Origin: Cyclina sinensis
Lineage: Eukaryota; Mollusca; Bivalvia; Venerida; Veneridae
Direction of reading: 5' to 3'
Assembly: GCA_012932295.1 (NCBI GenBank)
Contig: JAAONU010000010.1
Span: 18,994,712-19,058,711 of the forward strand
DNA length: 64,000 bases
Part shown: positions 1-10,361 of the stretch, one piece after another
How the letters are laid out: each line of letters begins with the position of its first letter
Numbering within the stretch: the stretch's first letter is position 1
Notes under the pieces: model-generated
Databases searched by the model: none
Told to the model about the DNA's origin: nothing
Seen by the model: only the letters and a program-made list of their open reading frames with translations
Position numbers and translations under genes: made by a program

Positions 1-231
1 ATTAACTTGATTTAAAATGATGATGGTATGTTTTTAGGTCTGATTATCTTTGGCCCAATCTTTGGTAGTAAACTTATGGCATATCAATCGAGACGGCTAC
101 TTACAAAGCCAAAAAATTTCTTAAGAAATTAAGTAATTTCAACCACCTTTTGTATTGTTTATTTCTCTTATTTCCATTTTTGACACTTCATCAAAAAAAT
201 GAAGAAACAAATGATTATAAATTTTCTTAAG

Positions 232-402
232 ACTGCGGAGTTTTGACTTTACCATATGGAGGATTCAACAGCAGTTGTACAGAATATGGAACAGTGTTGG
301 CAGCATTTTGCAACCCGGGATATTATTTAACAGGTGACGTCATTAGAGAATGCTTGGCGAACGGCACGTGGTCTGGAAATAATACGGCATGTGTGCCAGT
401 CG
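232..402 (+). CDS. Gene A sushi exon A1
   Basis: A 171-bp phase 1-1 exon between acceptor ...TTCTTAAG and donor GTATGA. It encodes a sushi domain beginning D-C-G and ending NGTWSG...C-V-P-V-G. It has the four canonical cysteines plus an extra one in N-S-S-C before the Y-G-T-V motif. The N-G-T next to the conserved Trp is an N-glycosylation sequon. Its near-identical partner is 25420-25590. Confidence 0.85.
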
Positions 403-3400
403 GTATGACTTTTATAGACTTCCAGTTCAAAAGTTACAGAATGGAAAATTAATTGATTAAAACATTAATTAAAACTAATTGCAATAAACATAAAGAAAAT
501 AAATAAATAAAGTCACGTACGTATTCTTTGACTGCATCATTCTCAAAGAATTTTATTTACGTATGAAGATTACAAGATTGGTTGTATCATTGCATTTCTG
601 TTTTCATAGTTTTCAATGTTCAATAATTTACAACAGATTGTGGACCCCTGCTGTTACCAAATGGTTCATTTATTTACAATTACACAACGTATGGGGCTGT
701 CGCTGTTCCTGTTTGTAATGCAGGCTTTGTTTTGAAAGGCGATGCACAAAGGGTGTGTAAAGAAAACGGTAGTTGGAGTGGATTTACAGTTTGTGGACCA
801 CCCGGTACGGTTAGCATGTTTCGGCAAGCAGGTGTAAAACTGTCTGAAGCTTCAAAACACTGCATTATTCTTAGCTTTCCACATTTTATAATACTTTGTT
901 ATAAATACCTTGTTAGTATTATTGATGTATTTCAACTAATTAAGAAACAAAATCCAACAAATCATATAATAAATCATATATTTTTTATCATTTTTGTCTT
1001 CAAATCTTAAGGACGTTTGCGGTTTTTAATTATGTGTTTTTTGTCTCTTTCAGTCTGTGGGCCTTTAGATTTACCAAATGGACAGTATAATGGCAGTTCT
1101 GCTACATACAATATTGGTACTGTGCTTGTGGGAACATGCGACACTGGATTTTCACTCATTGGTGATAAAGAAAGAGAGTGCCTTACGGGTGGCATTTGGA
1201 GTGGCGCAGCAACGTGCAAACCATGGGGTATATCTATATCTTTGGTTAATTTGATAAGTTGAACATCAGTATTAATGATCAATTTTCACCTAAGGATATA
1301 ACATATACTATAACTGGGTTTACATCAGAATTAATGATCAATTTTCACCTAAGAATATAACATATACTGTAACTTGGTTTACATCAGTATTAATGATCAA
1401 TTTTCACCTGAGAATACCACACATACTATAACTGGGTTTACATCAGTATTAATGATCAATTTTCACCTAAGAATATAACATATACTATAACTTGGTTTAC
1501 ATCAGTATTAATGATCAATTTTCACCTAAGAATATAACATATACTATAACTGGGTTTACATCAGTATTAATGATCAATTTTCATCTGAGAATATAACATA
1601 TACTATAACTGGGTTTAAGTTAGTGTTACAAACTTATTCTAACATTTTTATTATAATTCAAACAGCTGAATACGACTTCATTTCTACAAATCTGCTGCAA
1701 ACGACAACGATTTCGATTAAACTTGCATGGGCAGAACCTTAATCATAAGCAAATCTATATTCATCAGATATGTAAAGAAAGTGTAATGTAATTTAAGTCT
1801 GTTGTAAGCGCGGGTTATCGTTAGAATAACACTTGCAGCAAAAATGCTAATTCTATTTAAAATGTGTTATGTTTACTGAAACTGAAATTATAGACAAAAA
1901 CGAGACTTACCCTTTAATATAAAGAATAACTCGCCAAAAAAAGAATGATTCGTTCTTAAGCATGACTTTTCAGTTTTATTTTTGTTAGTTAGAAATGTAA
2001 CAATTTTATAACGTATGTACAGCTCCTTGTAAAAAGTAAATAGTGACAAAAAATGTTAGTAACAAACAATCAGCCCCTATTTAAACTAGTTCACAGCTTC
2101 GCAGAATTTTAGGGTTAATGTTTCCTTTGTTTATATTTTGTACAGAATGTAACATTTTCAATGTACACTACTCGTATCCGAATGACACCTCTGTGGCGAT
2201 TGGGACAGTAGTATCCATTACGTGTGACCCTGGTTATAAATTAGAGGGAAACCCTGTATTTGTTTGTGATAACAATAAACACTGGATTGGAAACGCTAAC
2301 TGCAAAATTATAGGTACACTCTTTTGACGGTTAAAACAGACAATACGCATTTATAAATGTGCCTGCAATAACGACAAATTACTAAATTCAAAGGCATAGA
2401 CATTTTTTTCAAAATCATTTGCACTTTTATATTCAAGACACGCGCGTGTATTTAAATACCCTGAGCTATTTTATAGATATCATTGAATGTCAAGCGTTCT
2501 GGTGACGTTCACATTTTGTTAGCCAGAATAAAGAAAATGTATTTGTATGGCCGTATGTAAAGTTCCTTTTGTGTGAATTCAGCACGTCCTTATTTAAAAT
2601 TTAACAAGAAAATGATAGTGGGTGCTATGCGCAGTATGTACTGATGTTATACATGCTCCAAATTACATGATTGATTCAAGAATATGACAAGGTGACTAGC
2701 GTAGTGTTCAGTACAAAATGTATAACGAAGCGCAATCTGACTGATGTTAATGGAAACATTTTATATTTGAATGTTTTCTCCAGAATATTTTATTCTGGTA
2801 AACACATAATCATTTATTTTGATCCGAACAGAATGTGAAGAGTTGTCTGTACCAGATGTACAATACAATACCACCTGTACAGTTTACGGAACAGTTGTTG
2901 CGGGATCGTGCGAAACCGGGTATGTTCTAACTGGAGATGCCACTATAGAATGCCTTGGTAATGGTTCCTGGAGCGGAACTATAACTTGTAGCATTGTGGG
3001 TAAGATTTTTGTTCAGTTAGGCTCTATAAAATAGATTGTTACATTATTATTTGTACTCTTTCAAACTTAGTGCAAGAATTTTGTTTAATAAACACGTGTG
3101 TAATTAGGTTTACACATACGTTACGGTAGCAAATTTGTAGCATTGTCCTTATCAGCCAGAACCAATTAAGCTATGTATAACAGAGTTAATTGTATACACA
3201 AGATGACCATTATGTGTTTTTTTCTGGATCTTTTGGAAAGGGTTGGTCCATGTCATCCAGTATAAACATATTTGACTCCCTGGATTGAGCCTAATATAAG
3301 GCCAGTTCCAAAGTTTGATAAAAATTTGGTACACATTGAAAGGGCAATGTTTCGTGCTAAATTCAGAACTATGAGACTTCATGTTTCAGACAAAATATAT

Positions 3401-6400
3401 TCAAAGAGGTTCCTATATATTTTGGTTAAGTTGCAGTAGGCAATGTTTCTTAAGAGTTATCACAACTCTGTAATAAGTGGTTTCGGACTTAAAAAAAGTT
3501 TGTGAAAATTCCTATGATTTAGAATTGCAAAACGTTACACTCCCACACCCGAATGGAGCCAATTACAAGTTCAGAGGCATAGTTTGAACATATTTCAGGC
3601 CTCTGGGCCTAGCAGTGTAGACAAGAGGCTTTTAAAATGATGGCATTCAAGAGCGTATTGCTCCCCAATATGACGTCCGACATAGGCAAGACATGACCAA
3701 ATAGACATAGTGTTAATAATATTTGTAAAAAATAAACATAAGGTGCACAAAGATGAAATCTTGTTCTTCAGATTGCGGGCCCATTACACTTGGAAATGGA
3801 ACTTATAGTTACAATAGTACAGTTTATGGATCTGTTTTGACGGCAACTTGCAATTCAGGATTCCTTATTTCTGGACACAGCACCAGAGTATGTTTAGCAA
3901 ACGGTAGCTGGAGTGGACATACAGAATGTTTGTCAAGCAAATGGAACCTGGAGTGGACAAACAGCATGCGTAGCAATTCGTAAGTTTAATGTTTTGCATC
4001 ATAAACATGCCATATTTGGAACTCTTCTGTTCCAAATAGTTTGCCTATTTGAACATTTTTAAAGACTATTAGTTGTCAAAAACTTAAGTCTAAGATTCCT
4101 CTGTAATTAAATAAACAAAATAAGAACACGCTGTGTTGCAGGTTGCTTTGACTGCTAACAGCAAAAAAGACTGAATGGTAGAAAAACTACGTATTCCAAA
4201 TGGACTGATAGTAGAAATAAGGAATGAATTGTAGCAAAATTAAATTATCAAGGTTCTGCTTGACGTTAAATCGCACATTTGCAATATTAAAAAAAATGTA
4301 ATGTAACCGTTTGTTATATCATGAATAAGGTACATGACTTCTTCTGATCATCGGAAAACTATAGAATAATACTAAGAATATTAAATATCCGGTATAACTT
4401 TGAATCATAGTTTTATTACATTTATCAAATTGTTCTTGTTCCTCAGATTGTGGTGCTCTAACACTAGCGAACGGAACTTTTGATTCAGGCGATACAATGT
4501 ACGGAACTGTTTTGACAGCAACGTGCAATCAGGGATTCAATCTTATCGGTGACACAACAAGAGTTTGTCAAGCAAATGGAACCTGGAGTGGACAAACAGC
4601 ATGCGTAGCAATTCGTAAGTTTAATGTTTTGCATCATAAACATGCCATATTTGGAACTCTTCTGTTCCAAATAGTTTGCCTATTTGAACATTTTTAAAGA
4701 CTATTAGTTGTCAAAAACTTAAGTGTAAGATTCCTCTGTAATTAAATAAACAAAATAAGAACACGCTGTGTTGCAGGTTGCTTTGACTGCTAACAGCAAA
4801 AAAGACTGAATGGTAGAAAAACTACGTATTTCAAATGGACTGATAGTAGAAATAAGGAATGAATTGTAGCAAAATTAAATTATCAAGGTTCTGCTTGACG
4901 TTAAATCGCACATTTGCAATATTAAAACAAAAATGTAATGTAACCGTTTGTTATATCATGAATAAGGTACATGACTTCTCCTGATCATCGGAAAACTATA
5001 GAATAATACTAAGAATATTAAATATCCGGTATAACTTTGAATCATAGTTTTATTACCTTTATCGAAGATATTAAATGACCAGTAAAATAAATTAGAAAGA
5101 CAGTCATGCCAGAAGTTTGCATTTTAACAATCGTTTTTTTTATATTTTATTTGCATTAATTTCTGTGAAATTTCCTTGTTTATTTTCATAATTTTAAAAA
5201 CTCTTTTGCATTTATTGTAACACAAAATAAATTTTTTATTCCTTTTTTGACACAGCTACATGCACTTGTCAAACCGGATGGGAACGTTATCAAGATTCCT
5301 GTTATTGGGTTAGATACAACAGACTGGAAACATTCTATGGCGCAAAAGTAAGTTTGATAATAATTGCAATAGTAAAAGACAAACACTGTGTATGCTAACA
5401 TATGAAATCCTGAGTCCTATTAGTGAGATATATTCCATATCACTTACAGTTTGACTGATATTTATTTTATATTACCCACAATATGGTTTAGCTTTTAGGT
5501 GTACCAGAACTACTTTTTACATTAAGATTTAATTAATTTAAATAATTGTTATTAATTTCCTGCTCTAAGCATGATTTCTCGCAAGCTGACAATCATTTTA
5601 TTTTCTCAAGGCCATTTGCAAAGGAAAGACCGGAAGTGTATAATCAATTTTAAGTTTCTTAAGAAGATAGACGAAAGAAAGTGCAGGACAATATTTGCCT
5701 TTATATTCTAGTTACGAATAACAGTTCTGTCATTAAATTTCAGTGAGCATTATATAAAAAGAAAATGAGTTTGTTTTCTATGGATAAGGTATCTCGACTC
5801 GATGTGAAAAAGAAAGCCAGTTGTATCTTTTTAATTTTCAAAGTAAACAAACAAAATTATACTTATCTACAGAATTGATGTACGTACACCTAAAGCTAAA
5901 CCTGAACAAAAATACAAGCATCCACTGAAAACATTCACTGAAGTGAAAATCTCAAACGGATTTATCTCGATCATTTAGAACAAATGTTATTCAAAATGGA
6001 TACGGAAGTCATATTCTGATGGTCCAGTGGAGTTATGAAAATATTTGCATGAAGTGTAATGGTGTAGTTATGATCTTTGCATGCATCTTTCTTTTTTCAG
6101 GCATATTGTAAGGCATTAGGAAGTGACATTAATCTACTTCAAGCCGAGACGCCAAATGAAAACGACTTCATTAAGATTTTAATATCTAACTATCCCAGTT
6201 ATGATGGGTGTAAGTATGTGTTTTAAGGTATTTTAATTTAATATATAGGAATATAAAATACAGGAAGCAGATGAAAAGGAAATTGGTGTAAGGAATACTA
6301 GTAAGTGACTTAATTCAAAAATGTGAAATTAAACAGGCTATTTGGCAATGCATTATGACGCGAAGCGAAATACTTTTTTATATTTCTTTATTTGCCTATC

Positions 6401-8004
6401 TAAGTGTCATTTGGCGTCATTACCAAAGAGACTATTAGACTTTATTAACTGGAAATAATCCACATGATTTCAAACTGGTGAATTCCAAAAGTATGTGCAA
6501 TGTATATATGAACTTTTATTGACTTATCATTTCACCTGAAAATGAAAACATTTCCACCACCGATCTTTCGAGAGGTGCAGGGGTACATATAAAAATAGCA
6601 TACGTGTAGGAAAGTAAAACGGTTAATATAATGTTTGTTTCAATCTTATAAATATGCATGCATGTATCTTTAGTTGTATTTATATCGCTTTTTTAAATAT
6701 ACACAAACATGAAATATCTACATAAACATTTTGCTTGAAACATATTTCGTGGCTAATAATAGTTGGGTTAAAAAAATGTTGACTGAAAGGTGAAATCTAC
6801 TCAATGTGTCGTAGTACATGCAATAACATGCAATAACAAAATATAGCATGTTTTCTCTCGTACTTGCAGACAGGTTATACTGGGTGGGCGCAGTATATGA
6901 CGGGGCCGATGTCTGGCATGAAAGCCAAGACCTTCTTACTTACGACGGTAAAGTATTATCAAACCAAGCTATGAAGATTCTTCTAATGAAGACTGATTTG
7001 AAATCGAGTGAAATGTGTGTTCTTTAAAGTATTCTGATTATCATTCAATCTAGTAGATGGGGTCTTTTTTCTGCGTAATAACTGCACGTCGATGTAATAT
7101 GGCTTTTTACTTAAGCAGGATATATGTTAACATAGGAGCGGATGGGGTCCAGTGGTAATGCGCTGGACTGGTATACCAGGGGTCCCGAGTGCGATCCCCC
7201 GCTCCTCTTCTATCATTACTAATAGTCTTTCGGATGAGACGTTAAACCGAGGTCCCGTGTGTCAGTGCTACACACTGAGCATGTAAAAGAACCAGGGGTG
7301 TCTCTGGAATGGGATGCTTTCTGTATCTTGCACTACCCCTATGACATAAAATAACTAATCTCTTCAGGGGGCGTCGGTCATATAGGCAACCGGTACCGAC
7401 GATAAATAAGCTCAAATAGAGATGCAATCTAGCAGTTGGAAAAAGACAAATTCCGAAGAGTTAGTTATAGTTTACTTAGTGGGTGTGATTCCTCTTAAAG
7501 TTAATTAGTTTTAAGCAGTAGATAGAACACAATTCACTTGTGATATTTTCTTTTAATTTCTAGTTAAAACTGTATTGAGAAATGTGCCTAACTGTACATA
7601 ACTTCTATAAAACCAAAAAAAGATTGATTTCGAAAATTGCCTAAACATTTTACCAAGTGCATAAAAATAGTGTGATAGAGAAGATATATAAGTGTTTTAA
7701 AGTAAATACAGAAACTACAGATATTGTGCGTGGTGTAAAAAAGTTGTTGATAGTTTGCCATCGATAACTTAAAAATACAGCAAATACAGATATTGTGCGT
7801 GGTATAAAAAGTTGCCGATACTTTGCCATCGATAACTTGAAATGTCAGGACTTGTGGATGGATATGAATAATTGTTTTTTTAATTGTCTGTGCTCTAGAT
7901 TTTATTGGCTGGAACTATGGTACTATGGAATGTGCAGGTTACGAAGGTTGGTTTGGTTGGAGTAGAAATAGTTGTGATTATCTATTCACCTTCATATGCG
8001 AGCG
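232..8004 (+). CDS. Gene A: multi-sushi plus C-type lectin protein (5' partial, probably disrupted)
   Basis: Predicted join of exons 232-402, 637-804, 1054-1227, 2146-2313, 2832-2999, 3772-3979 (chimeric), 4447-4614, 5256-5347, 6101-6209, 6870-6947 and 7899-8004. Each exon is flanked by AG and GT. The first five and the seventh are phase 1-1 sushi domains with the C, C, C, WSG, C pattern; the last four build one C-type lectin fold. The leader exons should lie left of the window, by analogy with genes B and C. The product is probably secreted and extracellular. The sixth exon ends in phase 2 instead of 1; if it is included, exon seven hits TGA after 11 codons, and if it is skipped the frame is kept. 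Gene A is the convergent paralog of gene B. It could be a pseudogene or be expressed with exon skipping; the sequence cannot decide. Confidence 0.7.
637..804 (+). CDS. Gene A sushi exon A2
   Basis: A 168-bp phase 1-1 exon (acceptor CAACAG, donor GTACGG). The sushi domain has four cysteines: DCG start, V-C-N-A-G-F middle, R-V-C, and NGSWSG...V-C end. It pairs with 25018-25185 in the inverted copy. Confidence 0.87.
1054..1227 (+). CDS. Gene A sushi exon A3
   Basis: A 174-bp phase 1-1 exon (acceptor CTTTCAG, donor GTATAT). It encodes a four-cysteine sushi domain with VCGPLDLPNG at the start, T-C-D-T-G-F in the middle and GIWSG...TC at the end. It pairs with 24595-24768. Confidence 0.87.
1263..1616. 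repeat. 59-bp minisatellite in gene A intron 3
   Basis: Six head-to-tail copies of a 59-bp unit beginning ACATCAGTATTAATGATC, differing by a few substitutions each. The same six-copy array lies at 24206-24559 on the opposite strand. Confidence 0.95.
1617..2145. other. Intron stretch without recognised content
   Basis: AT-rich intron sequence between the 59-bp array and exon A4. I see no exon, hairpin or repeat beyond its copy in the opposite arm. Confidence 0.5.
2146..2313 (+). CDS. Gene A sushi exon A4
   Basis: A 168-bp phase 1-1 exon (acceptor TGTACAG, donor GTACAC). It encodes a sushi domain starting E-C-N, with I-T-C-D-P-G-Y and W-I-G-N-A-N-C. It pairs with 23509-23676, with two amino-acid differences (N to K, V to I). 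Confidence 0.85.
2832..2999 (+). CDS. Gene A sushi exon A5
   Basis: A 168-bp phase 1-1 exon (acceptor CGAACAG, donor GTAAGA). The sushi domain has an extra cysteine in N-T-T-C, at the same place as in exon A1, and an NGSWSG motif. It pairs with 22811-22978, differing by V to A. Confidence 0.87.
3000..3771. other. Intron with a fragment of a dispersed repeat
   Basis: About 3240-3420 resembles units of the dispersed family seen again at 39.5-41 kb and 50.6-51.6 kb, with phrases such as AATGTTTCGTGCTAAATT and TTTCAGACAA. An ORF across it on the minus strand also recurs in the opposite arm and is not coding. The rest shows nothing. Confidence 0.5.
3772..3979 (+). pseudogene. Gene A sushi exon A6, chimeric and frame-broken
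   Basis: The exon begins as a normal sushi domain (DCGPITLGNG...) that matches the intact exon 21858-22025 up to the last cysteine at about 3927. From 3928 it continues with the tail of exon A7 (same bases as 4563-4614), but in a different frame. The result is a second, garbled NLEWTNS-type stretch instead of a domain end. It is 208 bp long and ends in phase 2, whereas every other sushi exon here ends in phase 1. Inclusion leads to a TGA in A7 after 11 codons. Skipping it preserves the frame. Confidence 0.85.
3928..4426. repeat. Upstream copy of a ~500-bp tandem duplication
   Basis: This segment carries the last 52 bp of an A7-type exon, its donor and about 450 bp of intron. It repeats almost exactly at 4563-5063, offset about 636 bp. 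Its 5' edge is the chimeric junction inside exon A6. Confidence 0.93.
4447..4614 (+). CDS. Gene A sushi exon A7
   Basis: A 168-bp phase 1-1 exon (acceptor CCTCAG, donor GTAAGT). It encodes a four-cysteine sushi domain with DCGALTLANG, A-T-C-N-Q-G-F and NGTWSG...AC. It is the last sushi domain before the lectin exons. Gene B has no equivalent between its B6 exon and its CTLD. Confidence 0.87.
4563..5063. repeat. Downstream copy of the ~500-bp tandem duplication
   Basis: This is the copy of 3928-4426 that belongs to the intact exon A7 and its following intron. A few single-base and short-indel differences separate the two. Confidence 0.93.
5256..5347 (+). CDS. Gene A CTLD exon 1
   Basis: A 92-bp exon (acceptor GACACAG, donor GTAAGT), entering in phase 1 and leaving in phase 0. 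It encodes T-C-T-C-Q-T-G-W-E-R-Y followed by D-S-C-Y-W, the first beta strand of a long-form C-type lectin domain, with a cysteine pair. It has the same length and phases as 21159-21250 in gene B, but the protein is only weakly conserved. Confidence 0.85.
5348..6100. other. Intron, no recognised content
   Basis: AT-rich intron between CTLD exons 1 and 2. I see no exon or repeat, and it does not visibly align with the corresponding gene B intron. Confidence 0.5.
6101..6209 (+). CDS. Gene A CTLD exon 2
   Basis: A 109-bp exon (acceptor TTTTCAG, donor GTAAGT), phase 0 to 1. It encodes A-Y-C-K-A-L-G-S then I-N-L-L-Q-A-E-T, the alpha-1 helix and following strand of a C-type lectin fold, with the first core cysteine. 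About two thirds of residues match 19563-19671 of gene B. Confidence 0.87.
6210..6869. other. Intron, no recognised content
   Basis: AT-rich intron between CTLD exons 2 and 3. Nothing recognised. Confidence 0.45.
6870..6947 (+). CDS. Gene A CTLD exon 3
   Basis: A 78-bp phase 1-1 exon (acceptor TTGCAG, donor GTAAAG). It encodes R-L-Y-W-V-G-A, the counterpart of the C-type lectin WIGL core motif, then V-W-H-E-S. The gene B partner (18935-19021) is three codons longer. Confidence 0.85.
7134..7422 (+). mobile_element. tRNA-derived SINE-like element in a gene A intron
   Basis: The 5' end reads like a tRNA with pol III boxes: GGGTCCAGTGGTAATGCG (A box) and GAGTGCGATCCCCC (B box). A conserved-looking body follows (CGGATGAGACGTTAAACCGA, about 7230). 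The element lies in the last CTLD intron. The boundaries are approximate. Confidence 0.7.
7705..7838. repeat. Two copies of a ~69-bp direct repeat
   Basis: ACAGATATTGTGCGTGGT...CCATCGATAACTT occurs at about 7717 and again at about 7786, just upstream of the last CTLD exon. Confidence 0.85.
7899..8004 (+). CDS. Gene A CTLD exon 4
   Basis: A 106-bp exon (acceptor GCTCTAG). It encodes F-I-G-W-N-Y-G-T-M-E-C, then G-W-S-R-N-S-C-D-Y-L-F-T-F-I-C-E, the end of the CTLD with its last three cysteines. GTTAGT at 8005 is a possible donor (phase 2). If it is read through, the frame stays open with a hydrophobic LVILFILYIYF tail to 8125. Neither an EPN/QPD nor a WND calcium motif is present. It is nearly identical in protein to 17584-17689. 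Confidence 0.85.
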
Positions 8005-8036
8005 GTTAGTAATTCTGTTTATCCTATATATCTATT

Positions 8037-8140
8037 TCACATGTACTTCTACTGTAACAAACATGATATTTTACATGTACTTCTACTGTAACAAACATGG
8101 TATTTTACATGTACTTTTACTGTAACAAACATGATATTTT
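8037..8140. repeat. 34-bp tandem repeat, three copies
   Basis: Three adjacent copies of a 34-bp unit, ATGTACTTCTACTGTAACAA plus ACATGATATTTTAC, lie immediately after the last CTLD exon of gene A. They give the apparent open frame there its repetitive YFYCNKH-type character. Confidence 0.9.
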
Positions 8141-8923
8141 ACACATAAAAGTAAGCATATGTGTACAGGTAAGCTTCTACCAGCTGCATATAATCTATAC
8201 ACACATTCAGAAAAAAAAAAATGAACAGTTTCACTTATGTTGAATTACACACACTAGATTATTAACTTCGGTCCTGTATGGTAGAAAGGAGTCTTATAAG
8301 CAAATCGAAATTTATAATATGCTTAAGTACGGTAATTACAAGAGAAAAGAGATAAAAAGGCCGAAAGACAATGTACAGTGTCAGACTCAAACAGTACTAA
8401 GATTTTTAAAAAATGTCCAAAAATATCAGTGTCCTTGCTAGTTCCCTTTCAAAACGCTACGTGATTGGACACAGGCATTGATTAAATGTCGATGCACGAT
8501 CCAAATAACGACTGGAAATAGGAAATCAAAAACATTAATTTATAATAATCAAAATTGCACGTTCTTTTAGAAAAAAATGCACTTAAATAATGTATTTAAG
8601 ATTAAAGTGAAATTGTTTCAGCTAACAAAAACTATAAAAAATACACAAGACTTTCAGAGGAGTACGACATTTCATGATTCCATGACATCATCGTTTTAAT
8701 AGAGTTGTTAATATACTATGAGACAAAGTAGTTTTATTTCTAAATGAGTCTAAAATGTCCACTTATAAAAGTGCAGCTTTGTTAGAGATGTCGATATACT
8801 TATTGTCTTAAAACGACCTAATGTTTTATTTGTACTTTTAACTGAACCTGACATTCTCTTTTATCTGGAAAGAAAGCTTTGTGTTGTCTGTTATATTCAA
8901 GTCTATAAGACTGGTGACGCGTA
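8141..8923. other. 3' flank of gene A, no gene seen
   Basis: AT-rich sequence without a supported exon. If gene A has a further 3' exon it could lie here, but I cannot identify one. Confidence 0.4.
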
Positions 8924-9380
8924 TTATGTCTCCCCCCAAAAATGGGGGAGACATATTGTTTTTCCCCCGGTTGTCCGTCCGTCCGTCCGTCCGTCTGTCT
9001 GTCCGTCACAAAATCATGTCCGCTCTGTATCTTCCAAAGCCCTTGAAGGATTTTTATGAAACTTGGGTCAGATGTTCACCTCATCAAGGCAACATGCAGA
9101 ACCCACTTTTCGGGTGTGGTGTCTCAAGGTCAAGGTCACACTTGGTGGTTAACTGTCAAATGCCACAAAATCGTGTCCGCTCTGTATCTTCAAAAGCCCT
9201 TGAAGGATTTTTATGAAACTTGGGTCAGATGTTCACCTCATCAAGGTGACGTGCAGAACCCACATTGCGGGTGCGGTGTCTCAAGGTCAAGGTCACACTT
9301 GGAGGTTAAATGTCAAATTTTACAATCGTCTGAGTCAATACTACCTGCAGCAACTTGCTGGGGGGAGACATATGTTTTTA
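8924..9380 (+). mobile_element. Dispersed bivalve-type repeat with internal 157-bp duplication
   Basis: It starts with a hairpin (GTCTCCCCCC...GGGGGAGAC), then a GTCC/GTCT run, then two copies of a 157-bp unit (about 9012-9168 and 9169-9325), each containing CTCAAGGTCAAGGTCACACT. It closes with GGGGGAGACATAT at 9360. The overlapping ORFs across it are by-products of the duplication. It looks like a non-autonomous element; the family assignment is from memory. Confidence 0.7.
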
Positions 9381-10281
9381 TTCAATCAAAAACCCATTTC
9401 TAGTTCTATTTTATCATACATTAAGAAACATCATTTTCGTTTTTTCAGGATGTGCTAATTATATTGAAACGCTTTATTCACAGGACAAAGTAATGACACG
9501 AACAATGTATTATACGAAGCGAACCATGTGGTTCGTACTTGCCTTGGTATAATCATACGTTGTTTTTTTTTCGAAATAAAGAAGACTATGCATTAAAGTG
9601 TGTACGTGTTTATTTCTACAAATAACTCTAGCGATAATTAAGATAAAGGTACCTTATAACACCGGTGTTATAGGCCATTTTTAAAATTCTGTTTCGGTTT
9701 GTTGAGATACTGTATTGACATTTTTTAGATCATTTGATATTTGATTACTAACCATCCTATTACCCATATCACCTATTTTTTACCCATTACCTATGCTTAA
9801 AATTTGTCTATAAACACAAACTTTACTTATATATGAATATAACTTTCTCATTTCTCATGCATAATGATCTTGATCAGGCATTTAGTCAAGTTGCCAATTT
9901 CGTGTCGCTTGCAAAATTAAGCATGAACCCTCGCACAAACTACTTACCTAACAACACATTTAACACAACATATTACAGGTGAAGATGGTTACAAGTAAAT
10001 AAACATAGTGTTACTTCTTACAAAACAAGAAATTCTATTCTAATACACCCAATACACCTTATGAAAGGACACCCTTAAACTAAGACAGCCTAGATGTCCT
10101 TTAAGATAATACAAATAACTGTTCGAAACATTACACAATATCCAGATGCAAGTCAATATTTCTAATAATACAACTGTAAAACTTGATAAATTTATAAATA
10201 TTTGTATTAATATTTGGTGCGTATTGTACAATTTAGAATGGATGGCTATGTATTTCAAATCAGTAGTTTAAGTAAAACAGT

Positions 10282-10361
<80 letters not shown>

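Larger units (their letters stand above)
1..3927 (+). repeat. Left arm of large inverted duplication
   Basis: Read on the + strand, this stretch matches the reverse complement of 21869-25821 almost base for base, through both exons and introns. Position 1 pairs with about 25821, so the arm probably continues left of the window. Differences are mostly single bases and short indels. Homology stops sharply inside exon A6, at about 3927. The arm holds sushi exons A1-A5, most of A6 and a 59-bp minisatellite. Confidence 0.93.

Noticed and set aside
3152..3382. 76-codon ORF present in both inverted arms
   Set aside because: Conserved only because the whole arm is duplicated; it overlaps a dispersed-repeat fragment in an intron.
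7134..7210. Functional tRNA gene
   Set aside because: The A and B boxes are present, but the stems do not fold as a proper cloverleaf by eye and a SINE body follows.
8881..9403. Overlapping ORFs of 111 and 115 codons
   Set aside because: They lie in a dispersed repeat with an internal 157-bp duplication and translate the same repeat in shifted frames.
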